DNA from: Cercis canadensis
Taxonomy: Eukaryota; Streptophyta; Magnoliopsida; Fabales; Fabaceae
Assembly: GCA_003255065.1 (NCBI GenBank)
Contig: QAOA01006686.1
Location: 208,913 to 272,912, forward strand
Length of the DNA stretch: 64,000 bases
Direction: 5' to 3'
The translations under genes were made by a program, and so were the position numbers. The notes beneath the pieces are model-generated. The model saw nothing but the letters and a program-made list of their open reading frames with translations, did no database searches and was not told where the DNA came from. Within the stretch, counting starts at the first letter, position 1; every line of letters starts with the position of its first letter. Shown here in pieces: positions 24,301 through 34,915 of the stretch.

Positions 24301-25479
24301 CTCCTTGAAAAAACCAATAGCCATATTGCAAAGCTCACATTCATCATAAACCCAATCCCCAAAGTCATTCTTTAAGGCTGCTATTTTATTTCTACGACGT
24401 CTCATAATAGTTGTGCCATGGAAATATTTCGTATTTTTATCTCCAAACTTGATCCACTTACATCTAGCCTTTTGAGCCTAAAGAAGTTTCTCCTCCTTAA
24501 GAATCCTATCGAGCTCCCTCCATAACTTGTCCTGAAGATTATCGAGGAAAACATTTGGACCCATGCTTAAGCTATTATGGATGCCCAAAAGTCTGCTATA
24601 TAGCCTTTGCTTTTTTCTTTTAATATGGCCAAAAACTTCCCAGTTCCAAGAAGTAGCTTCCTTAGTAAAATTTTCCACATTGCGCACCCAATCCTCATTA
24701 CTGTTCCAAGAGCGAAGGACCAAAGTAGGAAAATCATCATGTAGAAGCCAAGACACTAAAAACTTAAACGGCTTCCTACCTCGATTGACCGGGGTACTGT
24801 TATCAAACCAGATCCATAACGGAGAATGGTCTGATTTAAAATGGGGAAGATGAATAATAACTGCTTCTTCAAACCGGGCTCTCAACTCCATGTTATGCAC
24901 TACTCTGTCAATCCTTTCATGCACACCCCCTCGCTGCCAAGTAAAGGAAGACCCTTGAAAGCCACCATCCAGTAGATCATAATCATGAATACAATCCTGG
25001 AATGCTTGACAGCTGCTAAAACGAGCTTCCACCCCCCCTTGCTTCTCCGAAGAGTGGAGAAGAGAATTGAAATCACCCACCACACACCAAGGCCCCACAA
25101 CACCTGCATGCAAGGACCTTAATTCTTGCCAAAGTTCAGCACGGATACTTGGGGTGGGACTGCCATATACAATGGTAAGAAACCAAGGAGCTCCAGAATT
25201 AAATCTCACCTGCATATGCACTAGTTGTCTATAAGAATAGAGCACCGAAACCTGCCACACTGCAGCATCCCAAATGCACCAAATGCCTCCAGAGAAACCA
25301 TGCGCTTCCACTCGGAAAGAAGATGAAAACCCAGAGTGACGGATAAACTCATCTGCTCATCTTCCACTGATACGAGGTTCTAGCAACGCCACAAAAGAAA
25401 TACAGAACCTGACTAAAAGATCATTAAGCAAGGTATGAAAACTTCTACCACTTGCCCCACGGCAATTCCAAGCCATCAT
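21375..25479 (-). pseudogene. LINE ORF2 (endonuclease, reverse transcriptase, RNase H)
   Basis: It starts with MMAWNCRGASG. The endonuclease keeps its active-site motifs: LLEPRIS, VVGDFNSLL, ERIDRVV and FKSDHSPLW. One in-frame stop lies near 25352. The reverse transcriptase shows GGLKAPGPDG (near 24150), IRQGDPLS (near 23590) and the catalytic FADD (near 23440). A zf-RVT region follows (22014-23078), then a plant RNase H with TDGS, AELWGL, EYDS and FREANSCAD (21375-21971). The frame changes once between about 24110 and 23570, and further stops separate the RT, zf-RVT and RNase H segments. Confidence 0.88.
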
Positions 25480-25546
25480 ATTCTAGTGTAAATTCATGGA
25501 AAACGAGGAAAAACAGAAGGACCGAGACCTAGCAACCTGGAAAAAC

Positions 25547-27607
25547 TTACAGCACATTGCTGGAATGAGAAAACGATGCCCCATCAGTATCCTGTCTTCC
25601 TAAGTCAAAAAAAGCTGGTCTAGAGGTTGAGCCAGATAAGCCATCCATAGAAGCCAAAACACCGCCCCTAACTGTGCCAATATCCGGAGGTTTGGGACGT
25701 GCCACTTCCTTGACCCTACTTTCACCAGAGTCCATCAACCGAGTATCTAGCGGAACGTCGAACAGAGAAGGAAGGATGGCATGGTTTAGAGCTTGGATAG
25801 CATCCTCTTTAGTTTGGGGAGCTAACGATTTAAGCAAGGTTTGGTACGCCGGATCATAATAGCTAGCACGAGATAAATTCTTAACTTCGAGCTCCACAAT
25901 TTTATTTAAAAGCTCACCCATGTTTTCCTTATCTGAGATAATGTTCTTACTCACTCCACCTTTGATGCGAGAGACACTAGAGTTAGTCTTCCTAACCTGC
26001 CCTGCAAGGGACCCACTCTTCTTACCCAAGCCCATAGCCAAGTTACCTTGCTTAGCTCCACCAGAAAACTTACTAGTGCCTGTACGAGAAAGAAGCGAAG
26101 GTTTTGGCCCAGCATTGCAAGGATCCGCAGGGCCCACTGGAACCGGTCCTATATCAGAAACACGTAGCCCATGCATGCAAGAATCCTGCAACGTCTCATT
26201 CTGGTGCACTAAGGAATCTGGGACAGGTCCCTTATTCTTCGCAAGGATATCATGCCGAGACCCATCCCTATTAATGAGAGAATCACAGTTTTTATGCTCC
26301 TCCAATCTTGGTTTCGCCTTAACCACCTGATCAGGTTGACTCCAGAAGACTCTTTATTTGCGCCGTTGGGGTCTTTGCACCAGCATCCACACGCCAAAAT
26401 GATGAGATTCATCGCCACAATTATCGCCCTCATGAATATCCTTCTCATCATGCGTAACTGGGACGTCCATAACCATCGCTGTTCCTGTCTCAGTTACCGG
26501 CGCTGCCGTGGTGGCTTTCCCTGCAACACCCTCCGGCACAACTAGAAGATAGCGTACCACACAGGACTCACTTCGATGCCCATACCTCCCACATTTAAAG
26601 CACACCATATGGAGGCCTTCATACTCAATGTCTATCTCTCTACCATATAAATGAAATTTGGGCACTAAGCTACGGCAGAGGTTGATCTCTACACAAATGC
26701 GAGCGAACTTACCTCTTGAGGTTTGGGAAGTAAGGTTATCTACCCTTAGAGTAGTACCCAGCAGAGAACCAACACGCCAAAGAAACTTTTCATGATGGAA
26801 CTCTATTGGAAGACCTGGGATTCTGATCTAAACTGCCAAACGCTTTACCTACATATCACTAGGGTCAAAAAGCGATCTCCAACGGTGCACCACAAGATAA
26901 TGATCCATGATAAGCCATGGACCCCCTGTAAGAGCAAAACGGAGGTCTCTTTGGTCTGAGAACGTGACTAGAAAATACTCTTCGTTCAAATCCACAACTC
27001 TGACAGTGCCCTTTCGCTCCCACATCTTCTGCAGTCTATTAGACATAGCACGGAGACCCAACCTCTTCCCCAACAACCTCACAATAAGAGACTGCCTCCA
27101 GGGTTTGCAGAATTCTTCATGCTCCTCCATCGACACCTCAACTGTGGGACATGGATTAAAGACTGCATCCGTCCCAGGAGAAAGGCTGTCCTCTTCGTCA
27201 CCATACAAAAAATCATCTTCTAGGTCCTGATGACTCCAACTATTAGCGCCGCCGTCTCTGAATCCAATAGACCCCATTATACTGTCCTTATACCTTCCAA
27301 GAGACCTACCCCCCGTAGCGGTTTCTGTATGATTGTCTGCAACGCCCATCACCACCTCAAAAGGTAACTCCACCGCCGCATCCACCATGACCTCTTCAAC
27401 CGAGGCTTTGGTGACCTTCAGACCCTCTTCAGCGGACCTGACTGAACCTCCTTCCCCAGAACCCAAAGATTCTACCTCAATACTAGTTTCTGCCACGCTC
27501 CCTTCCTTAATCTTCGTGCATGATCTAGCAATCAGGTCCTCTTCCTCCACCGATGGTGGCAGAGGATAGTTCATTGTCGCTTTCGCACCCTTCAAACTCT
27601 TCGTCAT
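25547..27607 (-). pseudogene. LINE ORF1 (RNA-binding, gag-like; DUF4283 and CCHC)
   Basis: One continuous frame from MTKSLKGAK runs to about 25547. The DUF4283-like part includes LTGGPWLIMDHYLVVHRW. A single zinc knuckle follows (CFKCGRYGHRSESC, near 26580-26625), then a Ser/Lys/Gly-rich tail. Three in-frame stops interrupt it: after FDPSDM (26846), one in place of the Trp of V-W-I-R-I-P-G (near 26829), and one after RPQRRK (near 26351). The protein would bind LINE RNA and act as a chaperone in target-primed reverse transcription. Confidence 0.85.
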
Positions 27608-27629
27608 ACCTCCTCTCTCCCCGTTTTCT

Positions 27630-28885
27630 AGTCGTACACGACTCTGCTTACTTCTTTTATTTTTATAATAATTAATTAAATTCTTTACGGGTTTCTTTTC
27701 CGGTGAATTTCATCGTCGACAATGTTTTAGGATGGTTTTGCCTGTTAAAGCTAAGGTTTCAGTTGTAGGTTTCGTGATTTAGTAGTTTCACGAATATTTA
27801 TACTCGTATTACGTGCTTGCTATTTAAAGCCAGTTGAAATGTTTAATTAAACGAAAATTTTATGATATTATATATGACATAATATATATAATTTTTATAT
27901 TTTATTTGATATAAAATTAATTTATTTTATTTTTTAAAATAAATTTAAAAATAATTAATTTATATACACATCATTCATATATTAATTATTTTTATATAAT
28001 ATAAAATACAATAAAATATATTAAAAACCTCCTTAATTAAAATTAAAAATGTATTCTCTTAAAGTATTACCTGCTTTACAAATAAGTATTGCGCTCCCAA
28101 AATCTTGTCTTTGGCTCCGTTCCTTATGGTTCATTTTCATTATACCAACGCCAACAGCAACATGGTCGCATTTCGGAAACAGCCACCCATAGAACTCAAG
28201 AGAAACATCATTGCCAACATGCCTTTCTGGAAAAATTTTATCCTCTCCTGAGAAACATAAAACCAAAATGAACAAGTGGTGGTTATATACATCTCCTGAT
28301 TCTTATATCCTCGCAATTTTCCCGCGATAATTAATATGCCCGTTGCTAACTATTTTTGAATTTAGCATTCCTTTCGCATGTAAAGAGATTTGCTATTGCC
28401 TTATTGGAATTTCTGAGGGTGGGTGGGTGCTATTTGTTATTGGAGATTGAGTGATTAATTAAGCAGATAAACGAATATAATTCACAGTTGCAAATCTTTG
28501 ATGAAATTGAAAGAGAGAGACTAACTGGATGGGAATAATGGGAGGTGATGATGGAGGGATGTCCTTTAAGATGACTTGAACCACATCGTCGGCTAAGAGG
28601 CTGCCATTGACGAAGACGGTATGGGGTATGGGGCTCTAAGTCACGCCATCAAACGGGCAGAATTTTTTATTTTATTTTTCTTAATTAGAAAAGGACGCAA
28701 GCAGGGTGTGGCCCTTACCGTTTAGTTGAGTAAGTTTGGATAGGTCTTAAGGTCTGTAGTTCACTGCTGGTGGAAATTAAACCGGTGGACTAAATAAAAA
28801 TCTATTAGAAAAGTAAGGATCGCCGAGAACGTCGTCGAACAAAACAGGAAAAGTCACTTCTGAAAATACATTTTTACACCCTCCA
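27630..28885. other. AT-rich spacer between the LINE and the Mutator-like element
   Basis: No gene is supported here. It contains one copy of an AT-rich dispersed repeat (27855-28030, listed separately). A short minus-strand stretch near 28510-28640 reads like protein but has a stop and no partner exon. Confidence 0.4.
27855..28030. repeat. AT-rich dispersed MITE-like repeat, copy A
   Basis: The order of words ATTTTATGATA, ATAATTTTTATATTTTAT, AAATAAATTTAAAAATA, TTAATTT, CATCATTCAT and TTATTTTTAT matches the repeat at 41888-42112. The family is recognised only from this similarity. Confidence 0.5.
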
Positions 28886-28894
28886 ACGGGAGGA

Positions 28895-29178
28895 GGCAAA
28901 TTGACAGCAATAATGCTGTTTAATAAACAAATTACGGATGTGGGTCAGTTTTGAAACTATATACGAAAATGGGTCTGTTTTTTTTGGCTAACAAATGCTG
29001 ATGCGTTTTATCATAAAACGCTAAAGCAAATCGCGTTTTAACTAAAAAACGCTGAACCAAAATCGAGAAAACTAACCGCGTGTTTTATTAGAAACGCTGA
29101 AACACTTAAAACACATGCACTGGCTCGCCTGGGGAATAGAAAAACGCTAATGCGTTTTATTGTATAAAACGCATAAGC
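28895..29178 (+). repeat. Left TIR of the Mutator-like element
   Basis: About 284 bases match the reverse complement of 34634-34906. They run from GGCAAATTGACAGC to the AACGCATAAG palindrome, with small indels in the T-run and near the CTGGGGAATAG segment. GCGTTTTATnnTAAAACGC-type palindromes lie inside the repeat itself. Confidence 0.88.
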
Positions 29179-29257
29179 AAATCGCGTTTTAACTAAAAAA
29201 CGCTGAAACATGTATCCGCGTCTATTGTATGAAACGCTGAAACACTAAAGAATACTT

Positions 29258-29597
29258 TTTCAATGCTTCAGTATGAAACGCGAATTGGACTCGCGTTTCA
29301 TTCAATAAACGCGGCTTTGACCTGCGTCTTATTCTATATAAAACGCAACTTTGACCCGCGTTTTACTTTAGAAACGCGTATTCAATCTGTGTTTTCTTCA
29401 CCCCTATTACCAGCCTCTAAACCCCAANTTTCAATGCTTCAGTATGAAACGCGAATTGGACTCACGTTTCATTCAATAAACGCGGCTTTGACCTGCGTCT
29501 TATTCTATATAAAACGCAACTTTGACCCGCGTTTTACTTTAGAAACGCGTATTCAATCTGTGTTTTCTTCACCCCTATTACCAGCCTCTAAACCCCA
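29258..29597. repeat. 170-bp direct duplication around a single N
   Basis: The block 29258-29427, starting TTTCAATGCTTCAGTATG, is repeated almost exactly at 29429-29597. I see one base difference (GACTCGCG versus GACTCACG). The lone N at 29428 sits exactly at the junction. Either this is a true tandem repeat, or two contig ends that overlap were joined without merging. Confidence 0.85.
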
Positions 29598-30060
29598 AAA
29601 CCCTAATTCTAAACCTCAAAACCCTTAACTTCAAACCCTAAAACTCTTAACTCCAAACCCACAAACCCTAAACCCGAGTTTCATTCAATAAATGCTGAAC
29701 CAATACACGTTTTAATTAAATCCTAAATCTTAAACTCTAAACCTTAATTTTTGAACTCTAATCCTTGAAACCCTAAACCTAAGTCCTAAAATCAAAAACT
29801 TAAACCCCAAATCCCAAATTTTGAAATCAAAAATCTAAATCCAAAATCTCAAACCATAACTCCAAATCAGAAGCCCTAAATTTGAACCTTGAATTTGAAT
29901 CCCAAATCCTAATCTCTGAATTCTAAACATTAATTTTTGAACCCTAACCCTCAAAACCCTAAATTGAAGTCATAAAACCCAAAACTTAGAACTTGAAAAT
30001 TAGGGTTTGGAGTTAGAATTTGAGAATTAGGGTTTAGAGTTAAATTGGGTTTTTGGTGCA
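29580..30060. repeat. Degenerate telomere-like tract, 3' of the PMD gene
   Basis: AAACCCTAA and near variants (AACCCTAATTC, AAACCCTTAAC, TCAAACCCT) recur for about 400 bases on the + strand. From about 29990 to 30050 the sense flips to TTAGGGTTT. Units are irregular in length, unlike an active telomere. Confidence 0.7.
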
Positions 30061-30337
30061 AAACTAAATGATTTGTAATATGGGATATAGATTAAACTAA
30101 ATGTTGTACAAGACACATATGCTTGAATTCACAATCAAATATAAACATTCAGAACAACAAAAGTGGCAAAGGAAGATGCAAAACAAAAGTCATAATTTTT
30201 TGCATTCTCATGAAACATATTCAAAATCTATGAGAAACAATATCAATATCAATATCAAAATTAAATGTCAAATTTCATATACTAGCATAATGTCAAACTT
30301 ACAACTACATACAACCACAAACAAAAACATACTAAAA

Positions 30338-33300
30338 TCACGATCGATCCGGGTCTGTATCCTGTTGATCTAGGATTGTGGTGTCCACCATTTCTAGATC
30401 AATGAAATCAGAAAACTGCAGGTATCGACCATCATGCGCCGTTGGATACGAACGAGCAGGTGGCATCGGGGTCTCATATGCTGGGCTAGGTATATAGCAA
30501 TCTGTAGCAGGTCCAGTAGTGTGGCCAATTGTGAGACCCAATCCCAGCCGTACATCCTCAAATGATGGGGGTGCACCCACATTAGTGCCAAATACGTTAA
30601 CTGGAGGAGAACCAAGTCCTCCTATGGCACCAATGCCCATCATGTCCATAGTTAACGGCGGCTGCGTGAACCGGGACTGCAAGTTCAGATGTGGTGCAGA
30701 GGTGGAAGCATCACCCCACCTCCTAGAACTACGCGATAACCTCGAACACCTACTAGACGACCTTGACTTTGACCCTGATGACGATGCCTCAGTCGAAGAT
30801 TCAACAAGCGAAACCCGTGGAACATCAGTCCGTGGTGGGGCCCACTCTCCCTGTTGGTTGGCAACATCAGGCGGGATCATATCCCACTGCGCAAGCACCT
30901 GCTCCATCGACGCCTGCACCAATGCCTGCATCTGCTGCTGTAATGTAGCCCACTGTTCATGAGTCAAAGGCGCACGCGGATAAGGATTATGGAATGTAGG
31001 AGCCTGATGTGATGGATACTGCTGTGATGGAGGCCTATGGAGTGGCGTCTGCTGCGGTGGAAGCTGCTCAGGTAGACACTGTTGGTTTGGATGTCTATCA
31101 TCCTGTAAATAACATACATTTAGAAGTTAATAATAAATTACACTTTTTTGTTTTATGAAATCAAATATGACAAAATGTACTAATCTGAACACCACGGGCG
31201 GCGCTATGTGAACTAATCCACCGCCGAGTGATGCGAAGATACCACGGGAGGTAATCAGGTGAAACGCCAATGCTCGGTGTTGGGATAACTAAGCTCAGTC
31301 GCCGGTTATCCCACTGTCGATAGTATACGTAGTGTATGATTGTCCAATCCGTATCCCATTTCCCTTTAATGGTACACATCTCCAACTCATCATCATACTT
31401 TGGGGGAGGAACCGGAATGGCCTGCAAGCCGCCAAACTGACGCATCACTCGATCGGGATAGTGTCCCTGTATCACATTAAATGAACAGATGGGCACTCGA
31501 GCAGTCCATATCTGATGTCCAGCAGTACAAAAATGTGGCAACTGAAAATTTAGGTACGGCTGCCACACAACCTATACATTGAAAAAAATTAATTAAAAAT
31601 TATAACATACAACTTATATATTTACTCAATAACAATTTAATTATAAATTTATAGAATTTACTAACCTCATCACAGTCAAGGTAATCAAAAGCCCGACGAT
31701 AGCCCATCTGGTTCCTGTTGAACCTGATGTGGTCATACTTGAGTGGACCTTGCCACCTAATATACAATTTGAACTTATGATTAGATTTAACAGCATATAA
31801 CTATGTATTTAAAAATATTAATATTAAATACACTAACCTGCCAGCCACTGGTTCGGTAAAAGGTACAGGGACAGCTGGAGGGTTTGGAGACAAAGTAGGG
31901 AATCTCTCATATGCCCATGTTTGTAGGAGGTTTAAGCACCCTCCAACCTCCATGCTCCGCCCGAGAGCAAACTTGCATAAGTTCTGGTACAAATGAGCCA
32001 GTACAGCCGATCCCCAACTATATGCCCCAGCTACATCCCAATCATTTAGAAGCTCCAAGTACATTAAATGGACATATCCCCCGGTGGTGTCTGGGATAAG
32101 CCAGGAGCCTATCAATTGGAGAATATATGCCCTCGCATAATATTGTAATACATGTGGCTCTACATCATGTGGGCAAATACTGAATGTATTCTTCAACCAA
32201 GATAATCGCACCCGAGACCCATTAATAACATTGTCCGCAGGCACCACTCCTAATAAACGAGCAACCTCGTCGTGCCATGACAGATGATAGCTCCTTCCAC
32301 CAACAACAGTACCATCTACATGGAGCCCTAACAATATCTGCACGTTTTGGAGAGTTACTGTGCACTCACCGAAGGGCATGTGGAATGTGTGTGTCTCTGG
32401 ACGCCACCTCTCCACTAATGCAGATAGGAACTGTATGTCTAACTTCATAGGCTTGACATGGAGAACCGCACCAAACCCTGCTCTAATCAGATATGGGATC
32501 AATCTCCTATCTGGTGCCGCAATTTTGTGAGAACGAGGGCGAATCAGTCTCCGTCCCTAGCATAAATCAAAATAATATTGATTAAAACTATAAATATATC
32601 AACATAAACAAATAACCAAAAAACTCAAAAATTAAATTCTAAACCCTAAACCCTAAACTCCAAATAATACACTTCAAGCCCTAATCCCAAAATGCTAACC
32701 CTAGTCCCTTAAATTCCAAAACTCCAAATCTTAACCCTAAACCCTAAATCTCAAAACCTAATTCTAAATCATAAACCCTAAATAGTACACTATAACCCTG
32801 TATTTCAAATCCTAAACCCTAAATCTTAAACCCAAATCTCAAACCTTATATCTAAAACCTCAATCCTCATACACTAATATCAAACCTAACATCTTTAATA
32901 AATAATTCAAACTCGTAACCCCAAAATCGAACACAAAAATTAATTATTGTTGATCTTGAAACCCTAAACACAAAACTACAAACATTTATGCCCTAACCCA
33001 AAACCGTAATATACAAATCCTAGCCCTCAAAACCTTAATTTCTAAGCCCGAAACCTTAATCTTAAAATTTTGACACCAAACCCTAATTTGTAACCCTTAG
33101 ACCTTAAACCTCATACCCTTAAACTCAGCCAATCACCCGAACTCAAATAAAAAACCTTAAACCCTAATTCTAAAATTCTAACCCTAAACCCCTAAATATC
33201 AAATCCTAAACTTTAATCTTTAAGACAAAACCCCAAATTCTAAATCCGAACCCTAAATCCATACCCCCTAACTATAATTTCGATACCCAAATATCAAACC

Positions 33301-34212
33301 CCAACACCAAAACCCCAAATATCAAAATCTTAACCTTGAACACCATAGCCTATAAAATTATGCCTAAATCCAAGACCCTCTAAATTAATCCATTAACCCT
33401 AAATCTCAACATCTAAATTACAAACATTAAATTTTATTCTCAAACCCTAAATCATAAACCCTATATATCAAAACATAATTCCAAATCATAAACCTCAAAT
33501 GGAACACTATAACCCCATATTTAAAATTTTAAACTACATATCTCAAACCCTAAATCTTCACCCCAAATCTCAAACCTTAAACCCCATAAACTAATATCAA
33601 ACCTAACATCTTAAACCTTAAATTAAATTATCAAATCTTCAACCCCAAATCTCAAATCTTAATTCTCAAAATCTTAAACTTAACCTAAAATTTCAAATGT
33701 TAAACATTGAACATTAAACCCTAACTCCTTAACCCAAACCTTAAATTACAAAAAATAAAGTAAAACCATAAACTCTAAATCACAAATTTAATATAACTAC
33801 TTTGCTAATTTAATAATTCTTAATAATAAATTTAAACTAACTCATTTACTTACAAAGTTTAATAATAACTGCTAAAAACATAAATTAATCATTTAATTAT
33901 ACAAATTTAATAGATACTACTAAAATATTTAAACTAATAAATAAATATAAAATTTTAATTGTAAACAATATTAACACACATTAAAACAAATATCTAAACT
34001 AATAATTTAATTTTATTACTTTAATAATTAGAAACTAAAAAAAATATCTAAACTAATAATCTAACAAGTTAAATTAAACAAATCTAAACTAAAAAATTAA
34101 ATTTCAATTTACTAACCTCATTGTCCCATATTTCAGTAGAAATATGGGTCGGTTGTAAAGTTAGGATTGATGAATCTATTGGTCCAGGTCTATTTTCTCC
34201 ATCAGTAGCCAT
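30338..34212 (-). CDS. Plant mobile domain (PMD) protein, MAIN/MAIL-like, carried by the Mutator-like element
   Basis: Predicted CDS is complement(30338..31102, 31191..31571, 31666..31756, 31838..32556, 34117..34212), five exons, 683 residues, with no internal stop and agreeing phases. Exon 1 gives PGPIDSSILTLQPTHIS, the usual start of these proteins. Residues about 33-430 are the PMD: ALVERWRPETHTFHMPFGE, LLGLHVDG, then RNQMGYRRAFDYLD, DRVMRQFG and the basic end of the fold. Exon 5 is Pro/Gln/Ser-rich with an Arg/Ser block (SKSRSSSRCSRLSRSSRRW). Genic PMD proteins of this type work in silencing and genome stability; others are carried by transposons. The exon 4 donor (GTTCAG at 31190) is the least certain junction. 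Intron 1 (1560 bp) holds a telomere-like tract. An intact frame suggests recent activity or selection. Confidence 0.85.
32640..33780. repeat. Degenerate telomere-like tract in PMD intron 1
   Basis: For over 1.1 kb the + strand is built from variants of AAACCCTAAA (CTAAACCCTAAA, TCAAACCCTAAAT, AACCCTAATCC and similar). Phase and unit length drift and there is no coding frame. It lies entirely within the predicted first intron of the PMD gene. Confidence 0.75.
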
Positions 34213-34451
34213 TTTTCCAAGTGCAAGGTAAATATTTGTGAATGGAAGTATGTGAATGTTTCAAGAGGATATAATAAGTTAAGAATGTGAGATTGAAAGT
34301 AAAATAAAACTCCAGTCAAGAGGATAAGGAATGAGAGAAAAATCAGTCAAGAGATAGGGAATGAGAGCCTTATCAAATTCGGATGGGAGAAGGAAGATGA
34401 GAGGGAGATGAAGTGTTTGGAGGGAGGGGGAAGTTATAGAAAATTCGGAGG

Positions 34452-34573
34452 GGGAAGTTAGGAGTTGGGAAGATTAATGGGTGCATGGGAAAATAGCACC
34501 TGACACCACATTGGGAAGTTAGGAGTTGGGAAGATTAATGGGTGCATGGGAAAAGAGCACCTAACACCACATT
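34452..34573. repeat. Two 61-bp tandem units upstream of the PMD gene
   Basis: GGGAAGTTAGGAGTTGGGAA to ACACCACATT is present twice in direct orientation with a few mismatches (AAAATAGCACCTGAC versus AAAAGAGCACCTAAC). It lies between the PMD start codon and the right TIR. Confidence 0.85.
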
Positions 34574-34633
34574 AGGAATGGCCAAAAACGCATGTGCGTC
34601 AGACCGCGTTTCATAGAGAAAAACGCACTTGCC

Positions 34634-34906
34634 TTATGCGTTTTATACAATAAAACGCATTAGCGTTTTTCTATTCCCCAGGCCACTGTTTTAAGTGTTT
34701 CAGCGTTTCTAATAAAACACGCAGTTAGTTTTCTCGATTTTGGTTCAGCGTTTTTTAGTTAAAACGCGATTTGTTTTAGCGTTTTATGATAAAAACGCAT
34801 CCGCGTTTGTTAGCAAAAAAAAAAAAACCCATTTTCGTATATAGTTTCAAAACTGACCCACATCCGTAATTTGTTTATTAAACAGCATTATTGCTGTCAA
34901 TTTGCC
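34634..34906 (-). repeat. Right TIR of the Mutator-like element
   Basis: This is the inverted partner of 28895-29178. It ends in CAGCATTATTGCTGTCAATTTGCC. The PMD start codon lies about 420 bases inside it, so the TIR could serve as that gene's distal promoter. Confidence 0.88.
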
Positions 34907-34915
34907 ACAGGAGGA

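Larger units (their letters stand above)
21327..27614 (-). mobile_element. L1-type LINE, nearly full length (6.3 kb), decayed
   Basis: The 15-base sequence CTCTCCCCGTTTTCT is at 21312-21326 and again at 27615-27629, a perfect target-site duplication. On the minus strand the element carries ORF1 (DUF4283-like region plus CCHC knuckle), then ORF2 (AP endonuclease, reverse transcriptase, zf-RVT, RNase H), then a short 3' end with an A-run of about 7-8 bases (T-run at 21326-21333). ORF1 starts only about 7 bases from the 5' junction, so there is almost no 5' UTR. Several stops and at least one frame change make it non-functional. The perfect duplication suggests a fairly recent insertion. Confidence 0.92.
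28895..34906. mobile_element. Mutator-like DNA transposon (6.0 kb) carrying a PMD gene, no transposase seen
   Basis: Both ends begin GGCAAATTGACAGCAATAATG when read inward, and the terminal inverted repeats run about 280 bases at high identity. ACGGGAGGA at 28886-28894 and ACAGGAGGA at 34907-34915 form a 9-bp target duplication with one mismatch, the length expected for Mutator-like elements. The only supported gene inside is the minus-strand plant-mobile-domain gene (30338-34212). The remaining interior is AT-rich, telomere-like or AAACGC-rich, with no frame resembling a MURA/MULE transposase. This is a plain class II element. It would need transposase from elsewhere, unless the PMD protein takes part in its movement. 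Confidence 0.88.

Noticed and set aside
28510-28640. Minus-strand stretch reading HTVFVNGSLLADDVVQVILK
   Set aside because: It looks protein-like but has a stop just upstream, no partner exon, and I cannot name a family. It may be a lone decayed exon; too weak to list.
29263-29628. A 121-codon plus-strand frame in the transposon arm
   Set aside because: It is made of the duplicated AAACGC-rich block read twice across the N and does not look like protein.
32640-33780. A true interstitial telomere
   Set aside because: Units vary in length and sequence and lack runs of perfect CCCTAAA, so it is described only as telomere-like.
28895-34906. A hidden transposase in the Mutator-like element
   Set aside because: I looked on both strands of the interior for a long frame or exon chain other than the PMD gene. 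Apart from shadows of PMD exons there are only short frames in AT-rich or telomere-like sequence.
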